DNA of 64,000 nt from Bacteroides faecichinchillae JCM 17102. Its GTDB lineage: Bacteria > Bacteroidota > Bacteroidia > Bacteroidales > Bacteroidaceae. The stretch is taken from NCBI RefSeq assembly GCF_000614145.1, contig NZ_BAKK01000020.1:1-64000 (forward strand). The letters are read 5' to 3'. A program made the translations under genes and the position numbers. How positions within the stretch are numbered: position 1 is the stretch's first letter; each line of letters starts with the position of its first letter. The notes under the pieces were generated by a model that did no database searches, had not been told where the DNA came from, and worked only from the letters and a program-made list of their open reading frames with translations. Positions 1 through 9,425 of the stretch are shown here, in pieces.

Positions 1-206
1 CCAGAAAAAGAAGCCTGATTATGAAGTAATAAGATATTAATTATCATTTCACCTAGAAGAGTTCATAAGTTTATTGGGAATAAAGCTATTTTAACTAAAT
101 TGTCATTTAGTTGTAGAACAAAACTTATTGTGGATTGTTTTAATAATAGAGTTAAACTTATACACTTAAATGATGTGAATAACGACAAACGAATATGTCT
201 TATTAG

Positions 207-214
207 TACATTTG
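207..214 (+). promoter_or_regulatory. Bacteroides -7 promoter element inside an inverted repeat
   Basis: TACATTTG matches TAnnTTTG. It is overlapped by a 9-bp inverted repeat (AACGACAAA at 181-189 and TTTGTCGTT at 211-219), which could be an operator. It sits about 43 bases before the ATG at 257 and so argues against the upstream TTG at 212 as the start. Confidence 0.4.
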
Positions 215-256
215 TCGTTGAAACATGAGAATTCTATTAATAACAAGAGAAATACA

Positions 257-700
257 ATGAGATTTTCTGTGAAATTCATATTAGCTGTTGTTTTACTAAT
301 GCTACCATATAGTATGAGTAATGCTGCTATGAGTCTCTCTAAATGTATTTCTGTGATAGAATGCTCTTCATGTCAATTATCAGAATCATCTTCTAATATT
401 AGAACTTGCTCTTCTTTTAGCACTAGTACATCATCTGGTTTTGATAAATCGCAATCATTGTCTATTTCTGATGTAGAAATGGCAATTAAATCTGTTTCTG
501 AAATATATAATAACAATCGTCTTCGTAGGATCATTCAAGCCAATGATCTTTTTAAGGACGTTTTGCACAAGTTTTTCTTGTTAAGAGAAAATATACTGGT
601 ATTAGACCAAAGTAAATCTTATTATTCGGATAAGGATCCACATTATTCTACTATCTGTAGCGACTATTATGTGTTCGCTCTAAGACGTATCCTTATTTAG
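257..700 (+). CDS. Small secreted protein of unknown function
   Basis: The protein has 147 residues from the ATG at 257. The frame is also open from a TTG at 212, but that codon lies in the promoter-like repeat and would bury the signal peptide. Residues 1-23 are a clear Sec signal peptide: a basic start, then a hydrophobic run ending in SNA. The mature N-terminus is rich in Ser and contains four Cys within about 25 residues (KCISVIECSSC and a further Cys), suggesting disulfides in the periplasm or outside the cell. The C-terminal half is charged and probably helical. I recognise no family. It precedes the exb operon by 154 bases on the same strand, without an obvious terminator between them, so a link with TonB-dependent transport is possible but unproven. 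Confidence 0.6.
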   Translation: MRFSVKFILAVVLLMLPYSMSNAAMSLSKCISVIECSSCQLSESSSNIRTCSSFSTSTSSGFDKSQSLSISDVEMAIKSVSEIYNNNRLRRIIQANDLFKDVLHKFFLLRENILVLDQSKSYYSDKDPHYSTICSDYYVFALRRILI

Positions 701-854
701 TTTTTTATTCCTTTCATATTTACTTTTTATATCCCTATATGAACTTGTATGACTTTTTTGTTGAGAAGTCGTAGGGTCTATAACGCAGTGTGTCTAATCG
801 TATATCAAATTTTCTAAATAGCTAAAATTTATTTTCTTAACAAAAAAACTTATT

Positions 855-1652
855 ATGGAAACTAATAAAAAAAGTCCAGTTGTTGGCATTAAGAATGCTG
901 GCATTGTTATCATTTGCTGTTTTATAATAGCTTTGTGTATTTTTTATTTTCTATTAGGAAATGGGGCTAATTTTATGAATAATGACCCCGACAACCATCC
1001 GCTGAACATTTTAGGTACTATTTACAAAGGTGGCGTTATTGTACCTGTTATTCAAACATTGTTGCTAACAGTTATTGCATTGAGTGTTGAGCGTTATATT
1101 GCACTTCGTTCTGCTTATGGAAAAGGTTCATTAGCTAAGTTCGTTGCTAATATTAAAGAAGCTTTATCTGCAGGTGATGTTAAAAAAGCGCAGTCAATCT
1201 GTGATCAACAATGTGGTTCAGTAGCTAATGTTGTTACTTCTACTTTGCGTAAGTATGAAGAGATGGAAAAGAATACAGAATTGTCTAAAGAGCAAAAGTT
1301 GTTGGCTATTCAAAAAGAATTGGAAGAAGCAACTGCTTTGGAAATGCCAATGATGCAACAGAATCTTCCTATTATTGCTACAATTACTACATTGGGTACA
1401 TTGATGGGATTGCTTGGTACTGTGATCGGTATGATCCGTTCATTTACGGCTTTGGCAGTAGGTGGTGGTACTGACTCGTTGGCATTGTCACAAGGTATTT
1501 CTGAAGCCTTGGTTAATACTGCATTCGGTATCTTGACTGGTGCATTGGCTGTTATTTCTTACAACTACTACACTAATAAAATTGATAAATTGACTTACGG
1601 ACTTGACGAAGTCGGATTCTCTATTGTGCAGACTTTTGCTGCTACTCATTAA
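855..1652 (+). CDS. exbB: ExbB/TolQ/MotA-family proton channel protein
   Basis: This is the inner-membrane proton-channel subunit that powers TonB-dependent outer-membrane transport. The protein is 265 residues long. Membrane segments are visible near residues 13-35, 60-80, 170-198 and 215-236. The MotA/TolQ/ExbB domain covers roughly 90-250, with the typical GTLMGLLGTVIGMI and NTAFGILTGALA helices. It heads a run of closely spaced co-directional genes (two exbD, tonB, a PstS-like lipoprotein, a TPR protein), which is the common Bacteroidetes arrangement. The ATG at 855 follows an A-rich leader without a Shine-Dalgarno sequence, as is usual in this group. Confidence 0.93.
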   Translation: METNKKSPVVGIKNAGIVIICCFIIALCIFYFLLGNGANFMNNDPDNHPLNILGTIYKGGVIVPVIQTLLLTVIALSVERYIALRSAYGKGSLAKFVANIKEALSAGDVKKAQSICDQQCGSVANVVTSTLRKYEEMEKNTELSKEQKLLAIQKELEEATALEMPMMQQNLPIIATITTLGTLMGLLGTVIGMIRSFTALAVGGGTDSLALSQGISEALVNTAFGILTGALAVISYNYYTNKIDKLTYGLDEVGFSIVQTFAATH

Positions 1653-1680
1653 TTTAGCGAACCCTTTAAAATTATTAATC

Positions 1681-2286
1681 ATGGGTAGAACGCAAATAAA
1701 AAAGAAAAGTACGTTCATAGATATGACAGCTATGAGTGACGTAACTGTATTGCTTCTGACTTTCTTTATGCTGACTTCAGCGTTTGTGAAGAAGGAACCG
1801 GTAACAGTTAATACTCCGGCTTCTGTATCGGAAATTAAAATCCCGGAGAAAAATGTACTCCAGATTTTAATTGATCCGGAGGGAAAAGTATTTATGAGCC
1901 TCGATAAACAGCAAGATATGCAGGCTGTTTTGGAGAGTATGGGTGATGAGTATGATATTAAGTTTACTCCGGAGCAGGAGAAGAGATTTATTGTATCTTC
2001 TACATTCGGGGTACCTATTGGAAGTATGCAACAGTACCTGAATCTTCCAGAAGAGCAACGGGATAAAGTCTTGAAAAACCAAGGAATTCCTTGTGATAGT
2101 ACTGATAATCAGTTTAAGTCGTGGGTACGTAATGCGCGTGCTGCTAACGCGGATTTGCGAATAGCTATAAAGGCAGATGCTTCGACTCCATACTCAGTGA
2201 TAAAGAATGTAATGAACTCTCTTCAGGATTTGCGAGAGAATCGGTATAATCTGATTACTACTCTCAAAGGATCGTCTGAAGAATAA
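1681..2286 (+). CDS. exbD: ExbD/TolR biopolymer transport protein (first copy)
   Basis: The ATG at 1681 gives a 201-residue protein. An in-frame ATG at 1603 lies inside exbB and is not needed. One N-terminal membrane helix (about residues 20-37) begins with the conserved Asp of the ExbD family, in MSDVTVLLLTFFML. This Asp is expected to take part in proton translocation with ExbB. The remainder is periplasmic and longer than in the enterobacterial protein, as is usual for Bacteroidetes. The gene lies 28 bases after exbB and 15 bases before the second exbD. Confidence 0.92.
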   Translation: MGRTQIKKKSTFIDMTAMSDVTVLLLTFFMLTSAFVKKEPVTVNTPASVSEIKIPEKNVLQILIDPEGKVFMSLDKQQDMQAVLESMGDEYDIKFTPEQEKRFIVSSTFGVPIGSMQQYLNLPEEQRDKVLKNQGIPCDSTDNQFKSWVRNARAANADLRIAIKADASTPYSVIKNVMNSLQDLRENRYNLITTLKGSSEE

Positions 2287-2301
2287 AATGGAGGAAAAAT
2301 T

Positions 2302-2952
2302 ATGAGTGCCGAAGTACAAGAGAGTGGTGGAAAGAGAGGAAAAAGCAGGCAGAAAAAAATATCTGTGCGGGTAGATTTTACTCCGATGGTTGATATGAAT
2401 ATGTTGCTGATTACCTTCTTTATGCTTTGTACCACATTAAATATACCTCAAACGATGGAAATAAGTATGCCGTCGAATGATAAGGATATAACAGAAGATC
2501 AGAAAAGTATGGTAAAAGCTTCTCAGGCAATAACATTGCTTTTGGGAGGTGATAACAAACTTTACTATTATGAGGGAGAGCCCAACTATAAAGATTATAG
2601 TTCGTTGAAGCAGACTAGTTACGCTGCGAGCGGAGTGCGCGATGTGCTTTTGCGTAAAAATGCTGTTGCAGTGAACAAGGTGAGAGCATTGAAACAACAG
2701 AAATTGGATCTTGTGATTACTGACGATGAATTTAAGAAGAAGGTTTCTGAGATAAAAAGTGCAAAAGATACGCCAACCGTTATTATCAAAGCTACGGATG
2801 ATGCTTCTTATGAGAATCTGGTTGATGTGCTGGATGAAATGCAAATTTGTAATATTGGTAAATATGTAATTACCGATATTGCAGAAGGAGATGAGTTTTT
2901 GATGAAGAACTTCGATGTAAAAGGGGAATTGTCAAAAAAAATAGCAGAATAA
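2302..2952 (+). CDS. exbD: ExbD/TolR biopolymer transport protein (second copy)
   Basis: A 216-residue ExbD paralogue. After a basic N-terminus (KRGKSRQKK) comes the single membrane helix with the conserved Asp in PMVDMNMLLITFFML at about residues 32-48, followed by a long periplasmic domain. Paired ExbD subunits next to one ExbB and one TonB are usual in Bacteroidetes. The two ExbD copies differ strongly in their periplasmic parts, so they probably have separate roles rather than being a recent duplication. A GGAGG-like sequence (tggaggaaa) precedes the ATG. Confidence 0.92.
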   Translation: MSAEVQESGGKRGKSRQKKISVRVDFTPMVDMNMLLITFFMLCTTLNIPQTMEISMPSNDKDITEDQKSMVKASQAITLLLGGDNKLYYYEGEPNYKDYSSLKQTSYAASGVRDVLLRKNAVAVNKVRALKQQKLDLVITDDEFKKKVSEIKSAKDTPTVIIKATDDASYENLVDVLDEMQICNIGKYVITDIAEGDEFLMKNFDVKGELSKKIAE

Positions 2953-2981
2953 ATAAGTAACACCTAAAAAAGAAAAGTAAA

Positions 2982-3794
2982 ATGGCAAAAATAGATTTGA
3001 CTTCTTCGGAATGGTGTCAACTGATTTTTGAGGGTAAGAATCAAGCATATGGTGCTTTTAGGATGCGTGAGAATTCGACCAAACGTCATAATATTGCCCT
3101 GCTGATTGTATTAGTGGTAACTGTGATTGGTTTCACTATTCCTACACTGGTTAAGTGGGCAACTCCGAAACAAAGAGAAGTAATAACTGAAGTGACTACA
3201 CTGTCGAAATTGGAAGCACCGGAAGTGAAACAAAATGAAGTGAAAAAGGTTGTTCCTGTAGCACCTCCTCCTCAGGCAGTGAAAAGTTCTATCAAGTTTA
3301 CGACTCCTAAAATCAAAAAAGATTCAGAAATTGATGAAACGAATGAAATTAAGAGTCAAGAAGAATTGCTTTCTACTAATGTGGCTATTTCGATTGCCGA
3401 TGTAAAAGGTAATGATGAAGTCAATGGAGCGGATATTGCAGACTTGAAACAGATTGTAGTACAAGGTGAACCCGAGCCGGATAATACTATATTTGAAGCA
3501 GTAGAACAGATGCCCTCATTCCCGGGAGGTGAGCTTTTGGCTTATCTTGGTAAGAATATCAAGTATCCAACAATTGCACAGGAAAATGGTACACAAGGTC
3601 GTGTTATCATACAATTTGTAGTAGAACGTGACGGTTCGATTACGGATGTACATGTAGCTCGTGGAGTAGATCCTTATTTGGATAAAGAGGCAATTCGCGT
3701 GATACAAGGTATGCCCAAATGGATTCCAGGTAAACAGAATGGTAAAGCAGTGCGTGTGAAATTTACAGTTCCGGTTTTATTTAGATTGACGTAA
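2982..3794 (+). CDS. tonB: TonB energy transducer
   Basis: A 270-residue protein with a cytoplasmic N-terminus, one membrane helix at about 36-54, a Pro/Val/Lys-rich periplasmic linker (KKVVPVAPPPQ) and a C-terminal TonB domain from about 168 to 270. The tail carries the hallmark segments FPGGELLAYLGKNIKYP, GRVIIQFVVERDGS and VKFTVPVLFRL. TonB carries the energy of the ExbB/ExbD proton channel to outer-membrane receptors of the SusC type. The stop codon is one base before the next ATG, which indicates translational coupling with the PstS-like gene. Confidence 0.93.
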   Translation: MAKIDLTSSEWCQLIFEGKNQAYGAFRMRENSTKRHNIALLIVLVVTVIGFTIPTLVKWATPKQREVITEVTTLSKLEAPEVKQNEVKKVVPVAPPPQAVKSSIKFTTPKIKKDSEIDETNEIKSQEELLSTNVAISIADVKGNDEVNGADIADLKQIVVQGEPEPDNTIFEAVEQMPSFPGGELLAYLGKNIKYPTIAQENGTQGRVIIQFVVERDGSITDVHVARGVDPYLDKEAIRVIQGMPKWIPGKQNGKAVRVKFTVPVLFRLT

Positions 3795-3795
3795 A

Positions 3796-4746
3796 ATGAA
3801 GATAGAGAGACAATTTTGGCTGATAGGAATCGTATTATTGACGGTATTTAGTGCTTGCGGTTCCAAAAGCGGATCGGCGGATACTTATTCGTCAGGTGTG
3901 ATAGCTATTGCGGCGGATGCAAGTTTCGAACCTATAATACAGGAAGAGATTGATGTATTTGAAAGTCTTTGTCCTTTGGCCGGAATTGTTCCTCGTTATA
4001 CTACGGAAGTGGAAGCGATAAATTTACTTCTGAAAGACAGTGTCCGATTAGCTATTGTGACTCGGACATTGACTAAGGAAGAAATGGAATCATTTCATAG
4101 CCGTAAGTTTTTCCCAAAAGAGATAAAGTTGGCTACAGATGGTCTGGCATTGATAGTTAATCGTTCGAATCCGGACTCTTTGTTGAGTGTGCGCGATTTC
4201 CGTCGTATTTTGACAGGGGAAGTGAAAAACTGGAAAGAAATTTATCCGGATTCTCGTTTGAAAGAGATTCAAGTCGTGTTCGATAATAGAAATTCGAGTA
4301 CAGTACGTTTTGCAATGGATTCTATCTGTGATGGAAATCCATTGGCAACGGACAATGTCAGTGCGTTGGAAACGAACCTGCAGGTTATAAATTATGTAGC
4401 TAAGACACCTGATGCGATAGGAGTAATTGGAGTAGACTGGTTGGGTAACCGTAAAGATACAACTAATCTATCTTTTATAGAAGAAATCAGAGTCATGGCA
4501 GTAAGTGCAGAAGATGTGGCAACTGTTGCCAACAGTTATAAACCTTTCCAGGCATATCTGTATTATGGTAACTATCCGTTGGCACGACCTATTTATGCTT
4601 TGCTAAATGATCCCCGTGGAGGGTTGCCTTGGGGTTTTGCTTCTTTTATGACTTTCGATAAAGGACAGCGAATTATTCTTAAATCGGGACTTCTTCCGGC
4701 TACGCAGCCAACGCGTATTGTTAATGTGAAGACAAGTAATAACTAA
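3796..4746 (+). CDS. PstS-like phosphate-binding lipoprotein
   Basis: A 316-residue protein with a lipoprotein signal peptide ending FSACGSK, so it is probably anchored in a membrane. The body resembles the PstS/PBP-like fold: SSGVIAIAADASFEPIIQEE near the start, a central VRDFRRILTGEVKNWKEIYPD segment, and NRNSSTVRFAMDSI, typical of phosphate-binding proteins. No PstCAB genes are adjacent. In Bacteroidetes this protein often travels with exbBD-tonB, so it may serve the TonB complex rather than a phosphate ABC importer. That role is inference. It starts one base after tonB ends. Confidence 0.8.
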   Translation: MKIERQFWLIGIVLLTVFSACGSKSGSADTYSSGVIAIAADASFEPIIQEEIDVFESLCPLAGIVPRYTTEVEAINLLLKDSVRLAIVTRTLTKEEMESFHSRKFFPKEIKLATDGLALIVNRSNPDSLLSVRDFRRILTGEVKNWKEIYPDSRLKEIQVVFDNRNSSTVRFAMDSICDGNPLATDNVSALETNLQVINYVAKTPDAIGVIGVDWLGNRKDTTNLSFIEEIRVMAVSAEDVATVANSYKPFQAYLYYGNYPLARPIYALLNDPRGGLPWGFASFMTFDKGQRIILKSGLLPATQPTRIVNVKTSNN

Positions 4747-4760
4747 AATTTGAGACTATC

Positions 4761-6193
4761 ATGAAACGAGTACAAATGTTTTTAGCTGGAGCGTTTATAG
4801 CAATTGGATCGCTCTATGCGCAATCATCAGATGCTGAATGGCAGGCGGGTGTTGCAGAATTGAAAGAAACTATTCAGAAGAATCCGACTCAAGCAATGGA
4901 AGAAGCTGAACAACTGATAAAAGGAAAAAATAAAAAAAATGTTGATCTTTTGGTAGCAATTGGAGAAGCTATTTACAAGCAGGAAAACCTGCAGAAGCAG
5001 GAGAATATGCTGTTCTTGCTAGAAAAGCGAATGGCAAATCAGCTCTTGCTTCTCTATTGGAAGGAGACATTGCAATAAAACAGAAAAATGCTGGTTTGGC
5101 TTCCCAAAAATATGAAGAAGCCATTTATTTCGATTCGCATTGTGTAGATGCTTATTTGAAGTATGCGGATATTTATAAATCAGCCAATGCAAGCCTTGCG
5201 ATTGAGAAGCTGGAGCAATTAAAGATCTTAGAACCGTCCAACACGAATGTAGATAAAAAACTAGCTGAAATTTATTATTTTAAAAATGATTTTGTAAAAG
5301 CTGCCGATGCTTATTCGTATTTTGCGATGGAACCAACAGCAACAGAAGAAGATTTGGCGAAATACGCGTTTGCACTTTTCATGAAGCATGATTTTCAGAA
5401 ATCTCTTGAAGTGGCTAACATGGGGTTAAAGACAAATTCACGCCATGTTGCGTTCAATCGTTTGGCAATGTATAATTACACAGACTTGAAACGTTTTGAT
5501 GAAGCAATTAAAGCTGCTGATATCTTCTTTAATGAATGTGATAAGGCAGACTATTCTTATCTGGATTATATGTATTATGGTCATTTGTTGGAAGCTTTAA
5601 AGAAATACGGTGAAGCTGCAGAGCAATATGAGAAAGCGGTTGCACTAGATTCAACAAAAACTGATTTGTATAAAAATATATCTTCTGCTTATGAAGAGCA
5701 GAATGAATATAAAAAAGCAATCAGTGCTTACCAAAAGTATTATTCGTCACTTGAGAAGGAACAGCAAACTCCTGATTTGCAATTTCAGATGGGGCGACTT
5801 TATTATGGTTCAGGTACGCAAGCTGATTCATCAGCAATCACAGTAGAAGAGCGTAAGCAGGCTTTGGAATTGGCAGACTCTGTCTTTAAAACCATTGCCG
5901 AAACAGCTCCGGATAGTTATTTAGGTAATTTTTGGAGAGCTCGTACCAATTCTGCATTAGATCCTGAAACAACTCAGGGATTGGCGAAACCTTTCTATGA
6001 GGTAGTTGCTTCTATGTTGGAAGGCAAGAATGATTCACGGTACAATTCTGCGTTGGTTGAATGTTACAGTTACCTTGGATATTATTATCTGGTAGTTAAT
6101 AATCTACTTGAATCTAAGGAATACTGGAGCAAAATTCTGGCTATAGACCCTGCTAATGCTACTGCTAAAAGAGCGTTGGACGGCATCAAATAG
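4761..6193 (+). CDS. TPR-repeat periplasmic protein (one frameshift)
   Basis: Two overlapping frames (4761-5078 and 5057-6193) together make one tetratricopeptide protein of about 477 residues. The first part has a signal peptide (MKRVQMFLAGAFIAIGSLYAQ). Near 4977 the reading switches: after GEAIYK the other frame continues AGKPAEAGEYAVLARKANG and runs into the downstream TPR region, as expected if one A is missing. TPR units follow, with motifs such as YGEAAEQYEKAVALDS and YKKAISAYQKYYSS. It is the last gene of the exb-tonB operon, 14 bases after the PstS-like gene, and probably acts as a periplasmic scaffold. The break is more likely a sequencing indel than a real mutation. Confidence 0.8.
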
Positions 6194-6220
6194 TGAATAA
6201 TTTTAGTTGTTTGTCGTGAC

Positions 6221-6259
6221 AGGAGGAGTGGAGAGTGATTCTTAGCTCCTCCTTTTTTT
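6221..6259 (+). terminator. Rho-independent terminator of the exb-tonB operon
   Basis: An 8-bp stem, AGGAGGAG at 6221-6228 pairing with CTCCTCCT at 6246-6253, is followed by a T run. Confidence 0.8.
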
Positions 6260-6278
6260 ATTATTTTTTCTCTTTTCT

Positions 6279-6309
6279 ATTGGAATATTCAAAAGATTAT
6301 CTACTTTTG
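6279..6309 (+). promoter_or_regulatory. Bacteroides-type promoter of the ABC transporter operon
   Basis: The -7 element TACTTTTG lies at 6302-6309, and a -33-like ATTG at 6279-6282 is spaced by 19 bases. The predicted transcript would have a leader of about 50 bases before the ATG at 6366. Confidence 0.6.
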
Positions 6310-6365
6310 CAGTGTACTATTGAACTAATACACTAAGGGATATATAATTTTTTAATTTAAGAGCT

Positions 6366-7211
6366 ATGATTACAGTTGAGAATCTTTCGTTTTCTTATCG
6401 AAAATCTAAGCATTCTGTATTGCATGATTTCTCTCTTTCTTTGGAGAAGGGGAGAGTGTATGGATTGTTGGGTAAGAATGGTGCCGGGAAGTCTACACTT
6501 CTTTATTTAATGTCTGGTCTTTTAACTCCGAAAGGAGGGAGAGTAATGTTTCATGATACAGATGTGCGTCGTCGTTTGCCTGTTACTTTACGGGATATGT
6601 TTCTAGTGCCGGAGGAATTTGATCTGCCTTCTGTACCATTAATGAGTTATGTGAGATTGAATAGTTTGTTTTACCCACGATTCAGTAAAGAAGATATGAT
6701 GAAATACCTTCATTATTTTGAAATGGAGATGGATATTAATTTGGGGGCACTTTCTATGGGACAAAAGAAAAAAGTGTTTATGAGTTTTGCTTTAGCTACT
6801 AATACTTCTTTATTGCTGATGGATGAACCGACGAATGGATTGGATATTCCTAGTAAGAGCCAGTTTCGTAAATTTATTGCTTCAGGAATGTCAGAAGATA
6901 AAACAATTGTGATTTCTACTCATCAAGTCCGGGATATTGATAAGTCATTAGACCATGTGGTAGTTATGGATAAGAGTCAGGTGTTGCTGAATGAATCTAC
7001 GACAAGAATAACTGAAAAGTTGTTGTTCACTGAAAGTGAAGATCGTGAGTTGGCAAAGAATGCATTGTTTGCAGCTCCTTCCATACAAGGAAATAGTCTG
7101 ATGCTTGTTAATGAGCATGAGGAAGAATCGGATATAAATCTGGAACTTCTTTTTAATGCGATTCTTTCATCTCCTGAAAAACTGTCTCAATTGTTTAACT
7201 CTCAAAACTAA
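6366..7211 (+). CDS. ABC transporter ATP-binding protein
   Basis: The 281-residue nucleotide-binding subunit of an exporter-type ABC system. Walker A is GLLGKNGAGKST at about residues 35-46. The signature is the variant LSMGQKKK, Walker B is LLLMDEPTNGLD, and the switch His is in STHQVRD. The C-terminal 60 residues form an accessory extension. The permease gene follows directly, and a GntR regulator of the YtrA type comes next. Such sets usually export peptides or respond to envelope stress. The substrate cannot be read from the sequence. Confidence 0.9.
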   Translation: MITVENLSFSYRKSKHSVLHDFSLSLEKGRVYGLLGKNGAGKSTLLYLMSGLLTPKGGRVMFHDTDVRRRLPVTLRDMFLVPEEFDLPSVPLMSYVRLNSLFYPRFSKEDMMKYLHYFEMEMDINLGALSMGQKKKVFMSFALATNTSLLLMDEPTNGLDIPSKSQFRKFIASGMSEDKTIVISTHQVRDIDKSLDHVVVMDKSQVLLNESTTRITEKLLFTESEDRELAKNALFAAPSIQGNSLMLVNEHEEESDINLELLFNAILSSPEKLSQLFNSQN

Positions 7212-7218
7212 TGACAAA

Positions 7219-8068
7219 ATGATAAAAGATACTTTTTTCAGTTTACCTCGTTTTGTGAATCTCTGTCGTAAAGAAGTGGTAGAGAACTGGAGATCAAATG
7301 TGCTTCGTATGATTTTGATTTTCGGAGTGATAACTATTGCCTTCTTATGGAATGGATATTTTGAATATAGACATGTTGATTCGGAATATTTTATAAACCG
7401 CTATACTGATTATGATTCGGTCTGGAGGTTTGTGCTGCCATCTTTTTTCTTCTTTTTATTTGGTTTTGGGTGTTTGAGTGCCTCATTTACGATGGAAAAG
7501 ATGAAGAATAAAACGGGACGACTTTCTACATTAATGACTCCGGCAACACCTTTTGAGAATTTTTTTTTCTAGGTGGTTGATATCTACTATTGTGTTTTTG
7601 ATCGTTTTTCTCATTGCTTTTAAACTGGCTGATTATACACGACTACTAGTTCTTTCATTGATTTATCCGGATTTAGCAAAAGCTATGTTTCCTGTAAATC
7701 TGTGTGATTTGGTTGGAGAAGATCGAGACTTTCATGTTTTTAGAGAAATGTATCAGTTAAAATTTGTTTTTTCTTTATATTTGTTTGTTCAATCATTATT
7801 TGTTTTAGGTAGTTCTATCTGGCCTAAAAGTTCATTCATTAAGACTTTTGCTGCTGTCGTGGTCATTGTTCTAATTTACATGTTAGTAGGTACGTCTTTA
7901 GGTAGTGTATTATTTAATCGGGGAACATTCTATAGACCTCCGTTTGAATATCTTTCTGAAAATCAGATTTCTAACATAGTCTCTGCTATTCTGGTTTTCT
8001 TTACTCTGTTTAATTGGACTCTTTCATATTTCCGTTTTAAAGAATCAGAAATTATTCAACGTATGTAA
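7219..8068 (+). CDS. ABC transporter permease (frameshift in a T homopolymer)
   Basis: The protein starts at the ATG at 7219 (MIKDTFFSLPRF) and is interrupted after PFENFFF. Removing one T from the run of nine at 7560-7568 joins it to the frame beginning SRWLISTIVFLIVFL, giving about 282 residues. Hydrophobic segments suggest about six membrane helices: ILIFGVITIAFLWNG, FVLPSFFFFLFGFG, WLISTIVFLIVFLIAF, FSLYLFVQSLFVLG, FAAVVVIVLIYMLVG and IVSAILVFFTLF. It lies between the ATPase and the GntR gene with very short spacing. The break could be a homopolymer sequencing error. Slipped-strand phase variation is a less likely alternative. Confidence 0.75.
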
Positions 8069-8081
8069 ATATCCTAAGTCT

Positions 8082-8459
8082 ATGAATTTTAAAGAAAGTA
8101 AAGCTATTTATCTACAGATTGCTGATAGAATATGTGACGAGATACTTCTGGGCCAATATATTGAAGAGGAACGTATTCCTTCTGTTAGAGAATATGCTGC
8201 TATTGTGGAGGTAAATGCCAATACGGTGATGCGTTCGTACGATTACCTCCAATCTCAGAATATTATTTATAATAAACGAGGTATTGGCTATTTTGTAGCT
8301 ATGGGTGCCAAAGTACTAATTTTCTCCTTAAGAAAGGAGACTTTCTTGAAGGAAGATTTGGAGCATTTCTTTCGGCAGATTAAGACGCTTGATATTTCTA
8401 TTCAAGAGATAACTGATATGTATGGGGATTTTTGTAAAAAGAACAGTAAATTGAAGTAA
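8082..8459 (+). CDS. GntR-family transcriptional regulator (YtrA type)
   Basis: A 125-residue protein with an N-terminal winged helix-turn-helix (about residues 8-75). It shows the GntR pattern IYLQIADRICDEILLGQY..ERIPSVREYA followed by VNANTVMRSYDYLQ. The short helical tail of about 45 residues is typical of the YtrA subfamily, which lacks a ligand-binding domain and usually controls the neighbouring ABC transporter operon. It starts 13 bases after the permease ends and is probably autoregulatory. Confidence 0.88.
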   Translation: MNFKESKAIYLQIADRICDEILLGQYIEEERIPSVREYAAIVEVNANTVMRSYDYLQSQNIIYNKRGIGYFVAMGAKVLIFSLRKETFLKEDLEHFFRQIKTLDISIQEITDMYGDFCKKNSKLK

Positions 8460-8464
8460 AGATT

Positions 8465-9267
8465 ATGAAACGCACAACTTATATATTAATAGGACTTTTT
8501 ATTGCCGGACTTATTGTACTGGCGGGGGGAATATTTGTGATGTTTTTCACAGGGAAACCTTATGGTTCCAATGAGATTCTTTTTGGGGGAGAACAAGTGA
8601 CAAAAGAATTTCCTACATGTAGGGTAATATGGCTTACCCAGTCGGTACTTGAAAAAGAGGAATATGCTGTTTGGATGGCGAACTCCTGTCTGGAAGTGTT
8701 ACCTTCAGAAGGGAAAAAGAATGTATTCTCTTGCCCAAAAGAGGTAAATGATTATCTGACAATGAAGGTAATAGGAGATACTTTAAAAATTACTTTTGAT
8801 TATCCTATGGATAAGCTTTCCGAAAAAATTGAGGAACAAAAGTATGTGTATATGATTATTGGTGAATGGCAAATGCAATTGCATCGGACGTGGAGACTAT
8901 TGTCAGTGATATCAGAAATCAGAAACTGGTACTCAAAAATCTATCGCAGGATACTCTTTCTATTGGTGTTTCAGGTTCTGCTGCAATTGAGGATTGTGAT
9001 TTTAAGGCTTTAAATGTTTTAAGATGTGCTCATTTGCTGAACCTTCAAAGTGGGAATATTCGTGATTTATATCTATATCTCGACCATATTGATGGGTGGA
9101 GCGTGGATCCAAAAACATGTCATATTGATACGGAATACTTAACAGGGTATAATGCTGAGGTACAATTAGAAAAAGGAGAATGTAAACGTATGTTTTGGAC
9201 TCCTACAAAAGAAGATGCAAAGTTGCATGTTACGCTTCATGAAAGGTCTTGTATTACAATGGAATGA
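8465..9267 (+). CDS. Membrane-anchored protein of unknown function (one frameshift)
   Basis: Frames 8465-9013 and 8866-9267 form one protein of about 267 residues, broken near 8861-8866. The first frame is meaningful to about YVYMIIG. The second continues ANAIASDVETIVSDIRNQKLVLKNLSQDTLSIGVSGSAAIEDCDF. The N-terminus is a signal-anchor helix (TTYILIGLFIAGLIVLAGGIFVMFF). The C-terminal half has the repetitive beta-strand rhythm of DUF2807/DUF4097-type adhesin-like folds, but this is only a resemblance. It is the last gene of the ABC-GntR operon, 5 bases after gntR. Confidence 0.6.
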
Positions 9268-9325
9268 TGGTATCTGAAAAAGAGAGAAATTATTAATTCC
9301 CTTATTAAGATTAACTTATAATATC

Positions 9326-9392
9326 AAAATGCGAATCTTACAATATCAACACAGAACCACGAAATCTGTGATATTGAAGAGATTCGCATTTT
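9326..9392. terminator. Long bidirectional terminator hairpin between convergent genes
   Basis: A 13-bp perfect outer stem pairs AAAATGCGAATCT (9326-9338) with AGATTCGCATTTT (9380-9392). Inner stems are CAATAT with ATATTG and CACAGA with TCTGTG. It separates the plus-strand ABC operon from the minus-strand GH27 gene and has T-rich flanks on both strands. Confidence 0.75.
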
Positions 9393-9425
9393 ATATCGTT
9401 TTTAGTGTAACTTTCAGCTAAGCTT

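Noticed and set aside
2..40. Open frame ending QKKKPDYEVIRY at the left edge
   Set aside because: Could be the 3' end of a gene before the window, but only 12 residues are seen and no family can be judged.
212..256. TTG start giving 15 extra residues before the secreted protein
   Set aside because: It lies in the promoter-like repeat and hides the signal peptide; the ATG at 257 fits better.
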